Shown piece after piece: positions 25,500 through 33,561 of a stretch of 45,532 nucleotides of DNA. Numbering within the stretch: position 1 is the stretch's first letter; every line of letters begins with the position of its first letter. The notes below the pieces were generated by a model that was not told where the DNA came from, ran no database searches, and saw only the letters and a list, made by a program, of their open reading frames with translations. The DNA is from Pseudonocardiales bacterium (GTDB taxonomy: Bacteria; Actinomycetota; Actinomycetes; Mycobacteriales; Jatrophihabitantaceae): assembly GCA_025965875.1 (NCBI GenBank), contig JAOPWD010000377.1:1-45532 (forward strand), given 5' to 3'. The translations under genes were made by a program, and so were the position numbers.

Positions 25500-26192
25500 G
25501 TGGACATGCTCGCCGATCGGTACCGCACTGCGTTCAAGCACTGCCGCCTGGCCACGCTGTCGGACGCCACGCTGGACAAGCTCACCCACGGCTCGACATT
25601 CCTCGACGTCCCTGCTGACGGCACGGTCATGCGATTCGGTAGCACGGAGGCCTACGTGGCCGTCGTGATCGACGGGTTCCTGCGCACCTATCTGAACTCC
25701 CCGGCAGGTCGCCAGCTGACCGTCCGTTACATGCGCCCCGGCGACATTGTCGGCGCCACCGGGATCTTCACCGCCCCCATCGCCAATCTCGCCGTTCAGG
25801 CGATAACCGATAGTTCGTTGCTCGTGCTGCGCCTGGACACCGTGCGCGCCCTCGCCCGGGAGGATGTCGCCCTGGCCAACGTCCTGCTGGTCGACATTGC
25901 CGAGCGAGCCTCGGCGTACATCAGCGCGCTCGCCCACACCACGCTCTCGTCGCTGCGCCAGAACGTCGTGCGGCATCTGCTCGACCTCGCCATGCGTGAT
26001 CCCAGCACGGCTCGACTCGTGGTTCGCCTATCGCAGCAGGAGCTCGCTGACTATGCGGGGACGGTGCGCGAGGTCGTCGGCCGGATCCTGCGCGACCTCA
26101 AGGACGAGCAGCTCGTCACGACCGGCCGTGACGAGGTCGTGTTGCTCGACCCCGAGCGGCTGCATGACATCACCTGGCCGCGGGTGTACTAG
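25500..26192 (+). CDS. Crp/Fnr-family transcriptional regulator
   Basis: Regulator of 230 aa. An N-terminal cyclic-nucleotide-binding-like beta-roll spans about residues 15-115 (GSTFLDVPADGTVM, RYMRPGDIVGATG), followed by the dimer helix and a C-terminal winged helix with LSQQELADYAGTVREVVGRILRDL (about 177-200). The cAMP-contacting residues of Crp are not evident and there are no FNR cysteine clusters, so the ligand is unknown. The GTG at 25500 or the ATG at 25506 follows GCGGGGG. It precedes, and may control, the FAD oxidase gene. Confidence 0.88.
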   Translation: MDMLADRYRTAFKHCRLATLSDATLDKLTHGSTFLDVPADGTVMRFGSTEAYVAVVIDGFLRTYLNSPAGRQLTVRYMRPGDIVGATGIFTAPIANLAVQAITDSSLLVLRLDTVRALAREDVALANVLLVDIAERASAYISALAHTTLSSLRQNVVRHLLDLAMRDPSTARLVVRLSQQELADYAGTVREVVGRILRDLKDEQLVTTGRDEVVLLDPERLHDITWPRVY

Positions 26193-26302
26193 CCGCCGGC
26201 CTGTGCGACTTCGGTCGCACACGTGCGGGGCGCTGGTCGCAGACATTGCCGCTCACCCGCGTCACTCTTGGCTTCGACCAACGGACTACAGGGGGAATTG
26301 CC

Positions 26303-27712
26303 ATGGCACATCTGGAACTGTCCAGCACGGACATCGCGGCCTTCACCGCCCGATTCAGCGGCGCGGTGATCGGTCCCGACGCCGACGAGTACGACGCTGC
26401 GCGCCACGTCTGGAACGGCATGATCGACCGCTATCCGGCCTTGGTCGTCCGTCCGCGGACGGCGGATGACGTGGCCGCCGCCATCCGGCTCGCCCAGGAT
26501 CACGACCTGCCGCTCGCGGTGCGGGGTGGCTCGCACAACGTGGCCGGCAGCGGGGTCTGTGACACCGGCGTTGTCATCGACCTGCGTGAACTTTCCGACG
26601 TCGTGGTTGATCCGTCGGTAGGCACCATTCGGGCCGGCGGCGGGTGCACTTGGGCGCAGCTCGACGCGGCGGCAGCCGAGCACGGGCTGGCGACCACGGG
26701 CGGACTGGTCTCGACTACGGGCGTCGGCGGGCTCACCCTGGGCGGCGGCATCGGCTGGCTGGTCCGGGCGTACGGGTTCAGCAGCGACACCCTCATCTCG
26801 GCCGAGGTGGTCACCGCCGAGGGCAAGACGGTGGTGGCCAGCGACAGCGAGAACGCCGACCTGTTCTGGGCGCTTCGCGGCGGGGGCGGCAACTTCGGTG
26901 TGGTCACCGGCTTCACGTTCCAAGGCCACCCGGTGAGCACGGTGCTCGGCGGCTTGATGCTCTACCGCGGCGACCGCGCGGCCGAGGTGCTGGCTGCCTA
27001 TGCCGAATGGGTGCCCGAGGTACCCGAGGAGATGACGACTCTGGCCGCGTTCCTCACCGCGCCACCGGCGCCGTTCGTCCCCGAGTCACTGCAGTTCCAA
27101 CCGGCGTTCGCCATCGTGCTCTGCCACGTCGGCGACCATGACGCCGGCCAGGCAGTGCTCGCACCGCTACGCGCGTCGTGCCCGCCCGACGCGGACGCGG
27201 TCGGACCGATGCCCTACCGGGTCCTGCAGGGCATGCTCGACGGTGGAGCGCCGCACGGCCAGCGCAATTACTGGAAGTCGGGCTACCTGTCCGAACTGGG
27301 CGCCGGGTTGCAGGCCGAGCTCGTCGCGGCGGCGGGACGCATGCCGACGCCTTTCGACCAGATCCACCTGCACCAGCTCGGCGGTGCGGCGGCGACCAAC
27401 ACCTCCGGCGCGATCGGTCATCGCGACGCGGCCTTCGCCGTCAACGTGATCGGCGCGGGGTTCGAGCCGGAGCACGACGCGCCCAATACTGCCTGGGTCC
27501 GCGAGACCTGGGCGGCCGTCGGGCCGGCTACGTCCGGGGCCTACGTCAACTTCCTCGCCGGCGACGACACAGACCGGGTCCGCTCTGCCTACGGCGCGCA
27601 CGTGTGGGACCGCCTGCGCCAGGTCAAGCGGGCCTGGGACCCCGACAACGTGTTCCGGATCAACCACAACATCCCGCCGACCTCAAGCGCAAGCGCGCGT
27701 CAGTTCGTGTAG
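26303..27712 (+). CDS. FAD-linked oxidase, berberine-bridge-enzyme-like
   Basis: Flavoprotein oxidase of 469 aa with a PCMH-type FAD domain (about 45-215) and a C-terminal BBE motif (YGAHVWDRLRQVKRAWDPDNVFRINHNI). H78 in RGGSHNVAG is the expected 8-alpha-histidyl FAD attachment. The second, cysteinyl attachment of bicovalent members is absent, because the loop reads GGLVSTTGVGG. So flavin is probably singly bound. The substrate, perhaps a sugar or secondary metabolite alcohol, is unknown. The ATG at 26303 is fixed by GGGGGAA upstream. Confidence 0.9.
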   Translation: MAHLELSSTDIAAFTARFSGAVIGPDADEYDAARHVWNGMIDRYPALVVRPRTADDVAAAIRLAQDHDLPLAVRGGSHNVAGSGVCDTGVVIDLRELSDVVVDPSVGTIRAGGGCTWAQLDAAAAEHGLATTGGLVSTTGVGGLTLGGGIGWLVRAYGFSSDTLISAEVVTAEGKTVVASDSENADLFWALRGGGGNFGVVTGFTFQGHPVSTVLGGLMLYRGDRAAEVLAAYAEWVPEVPEEMTTLAAFLTAPPAPFVPESLQFQPAFAIVLCHVGDHDAGQAVLAPLRASCPPDADAVGPMPYRVLQGMLDGGAPHGQRNYWKSGYLSELGAGLQAELVAAAGRMPTPFDQIHLHQLGGAAATNTSGAIGHRDAAFAVNVIGAGFEPEHDAPNTAWVRETWAAVGPATSGAYVNFLAGDDTDRVRSAYGAHVWDRLRQVKRAWDPDNVFRINHNIPPTSSASARQFV

Positions 27713-27739
27713 GGCCCGTCGTTGATGGAGGCGAGCAGG

Positions 27740-28411
27740 TCAGCCGGTGAGCAGGTCGCGGCCGGTGCGGAAGAACGCGATCGCGTCGTCGATCGAATCG
27801 ACGTCGCGGATCGTGCGGTAGCCGCCGAACCGCGCGTTCCAGAACGGGTCAGCCGTCCTACGGTCGGCGGCTGCACTGACGTAGACGTATGGCTCGGCGA
27901 TCGCGTCGTCGCCCGGCGAGGCGCCGTAGTCCACATCGTCGACGGTGATACCGACGTCGAAATGCTCGGGCCACAGGATCGGATCGGCCGCGGCCACGGC
28001 CGGGTCGACGGCGGCAGCGAATCGGCGCAGCGCCGCGTCGCCCAACTCGTACCAACCGGCGAGCACCTGCGCGGACTCCTCGTCGATTTGCAGCGGCACG
28101 TCGAGGTCGAGCGTCGTGGCCGCGGGGTAGACCGACGACGGCATGCCGGGAGCTACCCCGGCGAACGCAGCCGCGGCACGCACAGTGGTCAATGCGGTCG
28201 AACGGGTCGACCCGCTCGCCGTGACGACCAACTCGGTGCCGACGACGCTCAGCTGGCGCCCGTCGGCCAACTGGTGCGTGGTCTGAAATCCGCTGGGCGC
28301 CGGCCGCAGCGAGATCTCGCCGGTATCGGCGTACTCCCCGGCGGCGAGGACGTGTTCGGCCACGCGATGCCAGCCGTCGCGGGTGGCGGCGAGCCTCGCC
28401 GGGCTCGTCAC
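27740..28411 (-). CDS. hypothetical protein
   Basis: Unrecognised 223-aa soluble protein, acidic, with no signal peptide or membrane helix. A Trp/Phe-rich segment (ILWPEHFDVGITVDD, then WNARFGGY) lies in the last third. It begins with GTG one base after the stop of the 79-aa gene upstream, so the pair is co-transcribed. It converges with the FAD oxidase gene. Confidence 0.7.
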   Translation of the reverse strand: MTSPARLAATRDGWHRVAEHVLAAGEYADTGEISLRPAPSGFQTTHQLADGRQLSVVGTELVVTASGSTRSTALTTVRAAAAFAGVAPGMPSSVYPAATTLDLDVPLQIDEESAQVLAGWYELGDAALRRFAAAVDPAVAAADPILWPEHFDVGITVDDVDYGASPGDDAIAEPYVYVSAAADRRTADPFWNARFGGYRTIRDVDSIDDAIAFFRTGRDLLTG

Positions 28412-28412
28412 C

Positions 28413-28652
28413 TCAGTTCATCCCGGCATCGATTGCCAGCGCCAGGGTCCACCCGCCCGCCCGTCGACGTAGCGCCGCGTTCTTGAACCCGAACAGCACG
28501 CCCAATCTCTTGCCCTTGCCGTCTCCGGCACCCTGCACGCCCACGGCGAACGGATCGCCCGTACCGTCGCGGAACGTGATCTGCAGGGCGTTGGATTTCG
28601 TGTGGACGACGTGGCCTTCGATGATCGTCGACTCAGCGGGAACGTCAGACAT
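28413..28652 (-). CDS. small hypothetical protein
   Basis: Unrecognised 79-aa protein that looks like one small beta-rich domain (ALQITFRDGTGDPFAVGV, RLGVLFGFKNAALRR, GWTLALAID). The ATG at 28652 is supported by TACTGT six bases upstream, a leaderless promoter. It is followed after one base by the 223-aa gene and is divergent from the metallophosphoesterase gene. Confidence 0.65.
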   Translation of the reverse strand: MSDVPAESTIIEGHVVHTKSNALQITFRDGTGDPFAVGVQGAGDGKGKRLGVLFGFKNAALRRRAGGWTLALAIDAGMN

Positions 28653-28658
28653 GCGCAG

Positions 28659-28664
28659 ACAGTA
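28659..28664 (-). promoter_or_regulatory. -10 box of the leaderless 79-aa gene
   Basis: TACTGT on the minus strand, six bases before the ATG at 28652. It lies only 13 bases from a plus-strand CATAAT box, so the two divergent promoters are almost back to back. Confidence 0.4.
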
Positions 28665-28677
28665 GCGTCGCGGTTGG

Positions 28678-28683
28678 CATAAT
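28678..28683 (+). promoter_or_regulatory. -10 box upstream of the metallophosphoesterase frame
   Basis: CATAAT followed by six bases and then ATC at 28690, which is in frame with the metallophosphoesterase. The geometry equals that of the leaderless promoters elsewhere in the window and suggests a start upstream of the first GTG. Confidence 0.35.
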
Positions 28684-28842
28684 CGAAGCATCGACGACAT
28701 TACGAACGGCCCGGACGACGGGGGGAATCTGACTCCCGGCCAGGAGCAACTGCCGTTCGACCCGCCGGACCGTGAGAGCACGGCGTCGCTCCGGCAACGC
28801 TTCAACCTGGCGGGCCAGCGGCGGTGGCGTGCGACGGCCGAT

Positions 28843-30480
28843 GTGGTGCGTGATCACCCAGCGCGCGCAGCAAAGAACATGGCCGCCTTCTTCATGCGGT
28901 GGTTGCTGCGCCTCGGGCTGCCCATTGCCGGAGCTGCGGCCCTGCTGCATCTGTTCCCGTACCGCGCAACTGCCGGCGGGGTGCACTTCCGGATCGAGGG
29001 GACGCTGCTCACCCGATCGGGGCTGAGCGCAGACACCACGTTCGGCAGCTGGGAGTTCAAGCGGGTCGACGGCTTGCCGATCGGCGCGCACATCAGCCCC
29101 GAGAACGTCGACGTCGTCAAGTTGGGCGCGGCCGCCACCCAGAACGGCCAGACCTACGTCACCGGCCTGCGCGACCAGCTTGCCCACCAGGTCCTGTCGA
29201 TCGTCCTGTGGCTGGCCGGCGAGGCGTTCATCGGCCTGCTGCTCGGCCTTGCCGCGGCGGCGGCGGTCAATTACGCAGTGCGTTTCCTCCGTCACGAGGC
29301 CCTGTCCGGCGGGGAGTGGTTGCACCGCTTCCGGCAGCTCGCCGCGGCACTCGGGGTGATCGTCCTACTCGGTGCCTACGGGGTCGTCAGCTACAACCCG
29401 CACTGGGTGAAGCAATCGCGCGTCACCGGCACGCTCGCCGCCCTGCAGCTGGTCCCCGGACAGCTCTCGCAGTACTACACCCAGCGGTCCAAAGCGTTCG
29501 ACGTGATCAACGCGATCGCGGGCATCCAGTCGCAGCTGCAGCAGAACATCGACCAGACGGCCAGTCTGCCGACGTCCTACAACATCATGTTCATCTCCGA
29601 CATGCACCTGGCCAGCACGTACCCGCTCGTGGCGCAGTACGCGGCGAACTTCGACGTGGCCCTCATCGTCAACACCGGCGACGAGTCCGAGTTCGGCACG
29701 AGGGCGGAGATGACGCCGGCGTATCTCGGGCAGCTGCGCGCGCTTACGAAAACGACGCCCATGATCTGGCTGGCCGGCAACCACGACTCACCGGAGACGG
29801 TCAACGTGATGCGCTCGATCCCCGGCGTCACCGTCGTCGGCACCAAGACCAACGGGGTCGGCGGCTCGATCGCCGTCACCGCGCAGCAGCTCTCGATCTA
29901 CGGACTCACCATCGGCGCGATGCCCGATCCGCGGGTTTACGGCGGGAGCGCCGATTACGGGTCCAACGACGGCGCGGTGGTGCGCCGCCTCGAGCACACT
30001 GCTGTCGACGATGCCGTCAAAGGCGCCTCGCCCACCGAGCAGTTCGACATCTTCGCGACCCATGAACCGGTGGCCGCAGACCAGCTCACCAAGGACCTGC
30101 CTGGCCAGATCCGGCAGACCAACGCCGGTCACCTGCATGCGCAGAACAAGGACTCGAAAGTGCAGCACGACGGCCGCATCGACCTCGTGGAGGGTTCAAC
30201 CGGTGCAGGCGGCCTCGACCACATCAACCGTGACACCACGCAACCCCCGGTCGAGTTCAGCATCGAATCGGTCGCCACGAACTGTCAGTTCACGAAGATC
30301 GTCCGTTTCCAACTTGTCGGTCCGCTGCCGAGCACGACGAACACCACGCCGTCGACCGGCCAGCAGGTCACCGCATCGACGCTGTACCTGAACCGCCAGA
30401 AGCTCGACGACACCAGGGTCTGCACACTCGGTCAGGGCCGCACGCCCGTGCAGGCCATAGCCGGGGTCAGCGGCGGGTAG
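28843..30480 (+). CDS. membrane-anchored metallophosphoesterase
   Basis: Calcineurin-like phosphoesterase of at least 545 aa. It has membrane segments near residues 18-38, 115-140 and 165-180, then a phosphoesterase domain from about 240 with the five metal motifs: SDMHL, NTGDES, GNHDS, ATHEP and AGHLHA. The catalytic domain follows the third helix and is probably extracytoplasmic. The substrate is unknown. The first canonical start is GTG at 28843, but the same frame is open and well biased back to 28666, so the true N-terminus may be about 51 residues longer. It ends at the TAG that opens the antiporter -10 box. Confidence 0.85.
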   Translation: MVRDHPARAAKNMAAFFMRWLLRLGLPIAGAAALLHLFPYRATAGGVHFRIEGTLLTRSGLSADTTFGSWEFKRVDGLPIGAHISPENVDVVKLGAAATQNGQTYVTGLRDQLAHQVLSIVLWLAGEAFIGLLLGLAAAAAVNYAVRFLRHEALSGGEWLHRFRQLAAALGVIVLLGAYGVVSYNPHWVKQSRVTGTLAALQLVPGQLSQYYTQRSKAFDVINAIAGIQSQLQQNIDQTASLPTSYNIMFISDMHLASTYPLVAQYAANFDVALIVNTGDESEFGTRAEMTPAYLGQLRALTKTTPMIWLAGNHDSPETVNVMRSIPGVTVVGTKTNGVGGSIAVTAQQLSIYGLTIGAMPDPRVYGGSADYGSNDGAVVRRLEHTAVDDAVKGASPTEQFDIFATHEPVAADQLTKDLPGQIRQTNAGHLHAQNKDSKVQHDGRIDLVEGSTGAGGLDHINRDTTQPPVEFSIESVATNCQFTKIVRFQLVGPLPSTTNTTPSTGQQVTASTLYLNRQKLDDTRVCTLGQGRTPVQAIAGVSGG

Positions 30481-30483
30481 CTT
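30478..30483 (+). promoter_or_regulatory. -10 box overlapping a stop codon (antiporter promoter)
   Basis: TAGCTT, whose TAG is the stop codon of the metallophosphoesterase gene, is followed by seven bases and the antiporter ATG at 30491. It implies a leaderless antiporter transcript. Confidence 0.45.
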
Positions 30484-30490
30484 TCTGGCG

Positions 30491-31948
30491 ATGGATGACG
30501 TCGTACCGTTCGGGTTTGCCGTTGCCATCGTCGCGTTGGCTGCCGTGCTCGCCGTGCTCTCGAACCGGCTGAGTGAACGAGTGCGCGTACCGGCACCCGC
30601 GTTCTTCCTGGTCACCGCGGCCGTCGCGTCCGACATCTTCCCGTCGCTGCGCGACCTCCCGATCAAGATAGATCAACGGTTGGTGACGATTGCGCTCGTC
30701 GTGATCCTCTTCGACGGCGGCATGCACATCGGCTGGTCCCGATTCCGCGAAGCGGCCGGGGCCGTCGTCTGGATCGGCGTAGCAGGCACGGCGGTGACTG
30801 CAGGCGGGATGGCGCTGCTCGCGCACTTCTTGTTCGGCTTCAGTTGGCTGTCCGCGATGTTGCTGGGCACGGCTCTGGCACCGACGGACCCAGCGGTCGT
30901 CTTTTCGGTCCTCGGCCGCCGGGAGATCGCTGGACGTACCGGCACGATCGTCGAAGGCGAGTCCGGCGCCAACGACCCGGTCGCGATCGCGCTCATGGTC
31001 AGCCTGCTGGGTGCGACGGGCGGCGGGGTGCACGCCGTCGTCGACGGTGCCGGCGAGTTCGCCCTGCAGATGGTGGTCGGCGCGGCGATCGGTGCGGTGG
31101 GTGGCTATCTGCTGCTGCAGTTGATGCGGCGGGTGCCACTGCCGAACGCGGCCCTGTATCCGGTACAGACGATCGCCTTTGCCTGCCTGATCTACGGGGT
31201 GGCTGCGGTTGCTCACGGATCGGGCTTCCTGGCGGTGTTCCTGGCCGGGATCATCGTGGGCGACGCGAGGGCTCCGTACAAGCGCGAGATCGAGCACTTC
31301 GCCGCCGGCCTCAGCACAGTGGCCGAGATCGTCGTATTCACCGTGCTGGGCCTGACCATCTCGCTCAAGGACGTGCTGCACCACGGGGAGTTGTGGACCG
31401 GGCTGGCGTTGGCGGCGCTGCTCATTCTGCTGGTGCGCCCACTCCTGGTGGGGCTGCTGCTCGCACCGATCAAGCTGCGCCGTGGCGAACGGGCGTTCGT
31501 CCTGTGGGCCGGACTGAAGGGTGCGGTGCCGATTGCGCTGGGGACCTTCGTGCTCACCGGCGGGGTCTCCGACGCCGGGCGCATCTATCGGGTCATCTTC
31601 GTGGTGGTCCTGATTTCGGTGGTCGTGCAGGGCGGTCTGGTGCCAACGGTCGCACGCTTGTTGAATGTGCCGATGCGGGTGGTCGAGCCGGAGCCGTGGG
31701 CGCTGGGTATGCGCTTTCGGGACGAGCCAGAGGGGCTGCGTCGCTATTTCGTGCGGCCCGGTTCCCCAGCGGACGGTTGCACGATCAGCGGGCTCGACGT
31801 CGGCGAAACGGCCTGGATCAGCATGGTCAGCCGTGGCGGGCAACTGGTGCAGGTGCGCGGGCAAACCGTATTGCAGGCCGACGACGAGGTCCTGCTGCTC
31901 GCCGACTCGGGGGTCGATCTGGTTCCGGTGTTCGGGCCGCCGGACTGA
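30491..31948 (+). CDS. cation/proton antiporter with C-terminal RCK_C domain
   Basis: CPA1-family (NhaP/CvrA-like) K+ or Na+/H+ antiporter of 485 aa. About 12 membrane helices occupy residues 5-390, with the ion-site motif GESGANDPVAIAL (ND pair near 157) and an upstream APTDPAV. A TrkA-C/RCK_C domain follows (about 405-480: GCTISGLDVGE, then VLLLADS), which usually senses ligands and supports K+ specificity, though the ion is inferred. It has its own leaderless promoter. It ends two bases before the convergent PLDc_N gene. Confidence 0.9.
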   Translation: MDDVVPFGFAVAIVALAAVLAVLSNRLSERVRVPAPAFFLVTAAVASDIFPSLRDLPIKIDQRLVTIALVVILFDGGMHIGWSRFREAAGAVVWIGVAGTAVTAGGMALLAHFLFGFSWLSAMLLGTALAPTDPAVVFSVLGRREIAGRTGTIVEGESGANDPVAIALMVSLLGATGGGVHAVVDGAGEFALQMVVGAAIGAVGGYLLLQLMRRVPLPNAALYPVQTIAFACLIYGVAAVAHGSGFLAVFLAGIIVGDARAPYKREIEHFAAGLSTVAEIVVFTVLGLTISLKDVLHHGELWTGLALAALLILLVRPLLVGLLLAPIKLRRGERAFVLWAGLKGAVPIALGTFVLTGGVSDAGRIYRVIFVVVLISVVVQGGLVPTVARLLNVPMRVVEPEPWALGMRFRDEPEGLRRYFVRPGSPADGCTISGLDVGETAWISMVSRGGQLVQVRGQTVLQADDEVLLLADSGVDLVPVFGPPD

Positions 31949-31950
31949 GG

Positions 31951-32316
31951 TCAGGCCTCGTCGAGCGGTCGCTCTGGCTCGTCCTTGGGCTGTGCGTCGC
32001 GGGCGCGGCGCTGTTCCTCGGCCCGGGAACGCAGCGAGGCGAGGAATTCCTCGTCGTCGTCAGGATTTGACGCCTTTGGCCGCTGCCCGGGTCGCGCCGG
32101 GGTTCCGGCGAGCGGGCGGCGTGGTTCGCCGTTCCACGTGCGGCCGGCCACCAGCCACGCGACCGAGCCGATGTCGACCAGCAGGATCACGATGAACAGC
32201 CAAGCGATCTTGGGCAGGTTGCGGCACTGGTTGTCGGGCGTGGTGATCACGTCGATGATGCAGAAGATCCACACGCCCAGGAAGATCAGACCGAGTGCAC
32301 CGTCGAAGAACAACAT
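31951..32316 (-). CDS. PLDc_N-domain membrane protein
   Basis: Small protein of 121 aa. Residues 1-60 contain two membrane helices in the phospholipase D nuclease N-terminal (PLDc_N) pattern, with DVITTPDNQCRNLPKIAWLFIV between and at the start of the second. The remainder is a charged, proline-rich tail ending in Glu/Arg-rich sequence. Family members are common in actinomycetes and their function is not settled. The ATG at 32316 has GGAGGCG as ribosome site. Only two bases separate its stop from that of the antiporter. Confidence 0.88.
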   Translation of the reverse strand: MLFFDGALGLIFLGVWIFCIIDVITTPDNQCRNLPKIAWLFIVILLVDIGSVAWLVAGRTWNGEPRRPLAGTPARPGQRPKASNPDDDEEFLASLRSRAEEQRRARDAQPKDEPERPLDEA

Positions 32317-32390
32317 CGCGAAACGCCTCCCAGCATCGTCTGCCCACCATAGTCACGCATCCGGGCAAGCTTGTGGTTCATCGGGCGCGG

Positions 32391-32396
32391 TAGGTT
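32391..32396 (+). promoter_or_regulatory. -10 box of the leaderless Nif3 operon
   Basis: TAGGTT, seven bases before the GTG at 32404. The identical hexamer precedes the aldo-keto reductase gene. It fixes the Nif3 start and drives the three overlapping genes that follow. Confidence 0.5.
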
Positions 32397-32403
32397 CGCG
32401 GAC

Positions 32404-33561
32404 GTGCCGCGGCTCGCCGACATCATCGCTGTGCTCGACGGGTGGTTCGACCCGCGTTGGGCCGAGTCGTGGGATGCCGTCGGGCTGGTGTGCGGAGATC
32501 CGGCCGAATCGGTCGAGCGACTGCTGCTCGCCGTCGATGCCGTGCCGTCGACCATCCGCGAAACGCTGAGCACGAGCTCGCAATTGCTGATCACCCACCA
32601 CCCGTTGCTGCTGACGCCCGTGCATGGCGTGCCCGCCGACGACGCCAAGGGTGCACTGGTCCATCGAATGATTCGCGGCGGCGTCGCCCACTTCGTCGCA
32701 CATACCAACGCCGACGTTGCCGACCCCGGCGTATCGGACGCGCTGGCGGACCGGGTCGGGCTGCAGGCCCTGCGCCCGCTCGAGCCGCATGCCGATGAGC
32801 CGTTCGACAAGCTGGTGGTCTACGTGCCGACGTCGGACGCGCAGCGCCTCATCGACGCGCTGGCTGCGGCAGGCGCCGGCGCGATTGGTGCCTACGACCG
32901 CTGCGCATGGACTGTCGAGGGGATCGGCACCTTCCGGCCACGGCTCGGCGCACAGCCCACTATCGGTCGCGTCGGCGAAATCGAGCAGGTCGTCGAGACG
33001 CGGGTCGAGATGGTCGTGCCGGTCGGGCGCCGGCGCGCGGTCGTCGACGCGCTGCATGCGGTGCATCCCTACGAAGAGCCGGCGTTCGACCTGCTCGCCG
33101 CTAGGCCGGTACCCGGCCGGCGGGGGACCGGCCGGGTCGGGGAGCTCGCCCGGGCCGTGCCGCTGCGCGAGTTCGTTGCGCACGCGGCGGCGACGCTGCC
33201 TGCGACCGTCGGGGGAGTACGGGCGGCCGGGGATCCCGAGCGTCTCGTGCGCACCGTCGCCGTCTGCGGCGGCTCAGGCGGCTCGCTGGCCGAGGACGCC
33301 CGTCGGGCCGGCGCAGAAGCGTTCCTGACCGCCGACCTGAAGCACCACCCAGCCGTCGAGGCGGTCACCGAACGGGGCGGCGACGGCATGGCGCTGGTCG
33401 ACGCGGCACACTGGGCCACCGAGGCGCCGTGGCTGGATGCCGTGGCGGCTCGGCTGCGCGAAACGCTCGGCACTACGGTGGAGGTTCGAGTCTCGCGCCG
33501 CGTCACCGATCCTTGGACGCTGCATGCCCCGTCTCCTGAATCGAGTGAAACCACCGAGTGA
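32404..33561 (+). CDS. Nif3-like dinuclear metal centre protein (DUF34)
   Basis: NIF3/DUF34-family protein of 385 aa, often annotated as GTP cyclohydrolase I type 2 homologue; the true activity is unsettled. The dinuclear metal site is visible in LLITHHPLLL (about residues 60-70), HTNAD and the C-terminal DAAHWATE. An inserted PII-like middle domain (KLVVYVPTSD through HPYEEPAFDLL) is present, as in longer family members. The GTG at 32404 follows a leaderless promoter. It overlaps the zinc-ribbon gene by GTGA, the same order as Rv2230c-Rv2229c. Confidence 0.92.
   Translation: MPRLADIIAVLDGWFDPRWAESWDAVGLVCGDPAESVERLLLAVDAVPSTIRETLSTSSQLLITHHPLLLTPVHGVPADDAKGALVHRMIRGGVAHFVAHTNADVADPGVSDALADRVGLQALRPLEPHADEPFDKLVVYVPTSDAQRLIDALAAAGAGAIGAYDRCAWTVEGIGTFRPRLGAQPTIGRVGEIEQVVETRVEMVVPVGRRRAVVDALHAVHPYEEPAFDLLAARPVPGRRGTGRVGELARAVPLREFVAHAAATLPATVGGVRAAGDPERLVRTVAVCGGSGGSLAEDARRAGAEAFLTADLKHHPAVEAVTERGGDGMALVDAAHWATEAPWLDAVAARLRETLGTTVEVRVSRRVTDPWTLHAPSPESSETTE

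Noticed and set aside
30467-31864. Long minus-strand frame opposite the antiporter
   Set aside because: The antiporter shows clear membrane helices and motifs on the plus strand; the minus frame has none.
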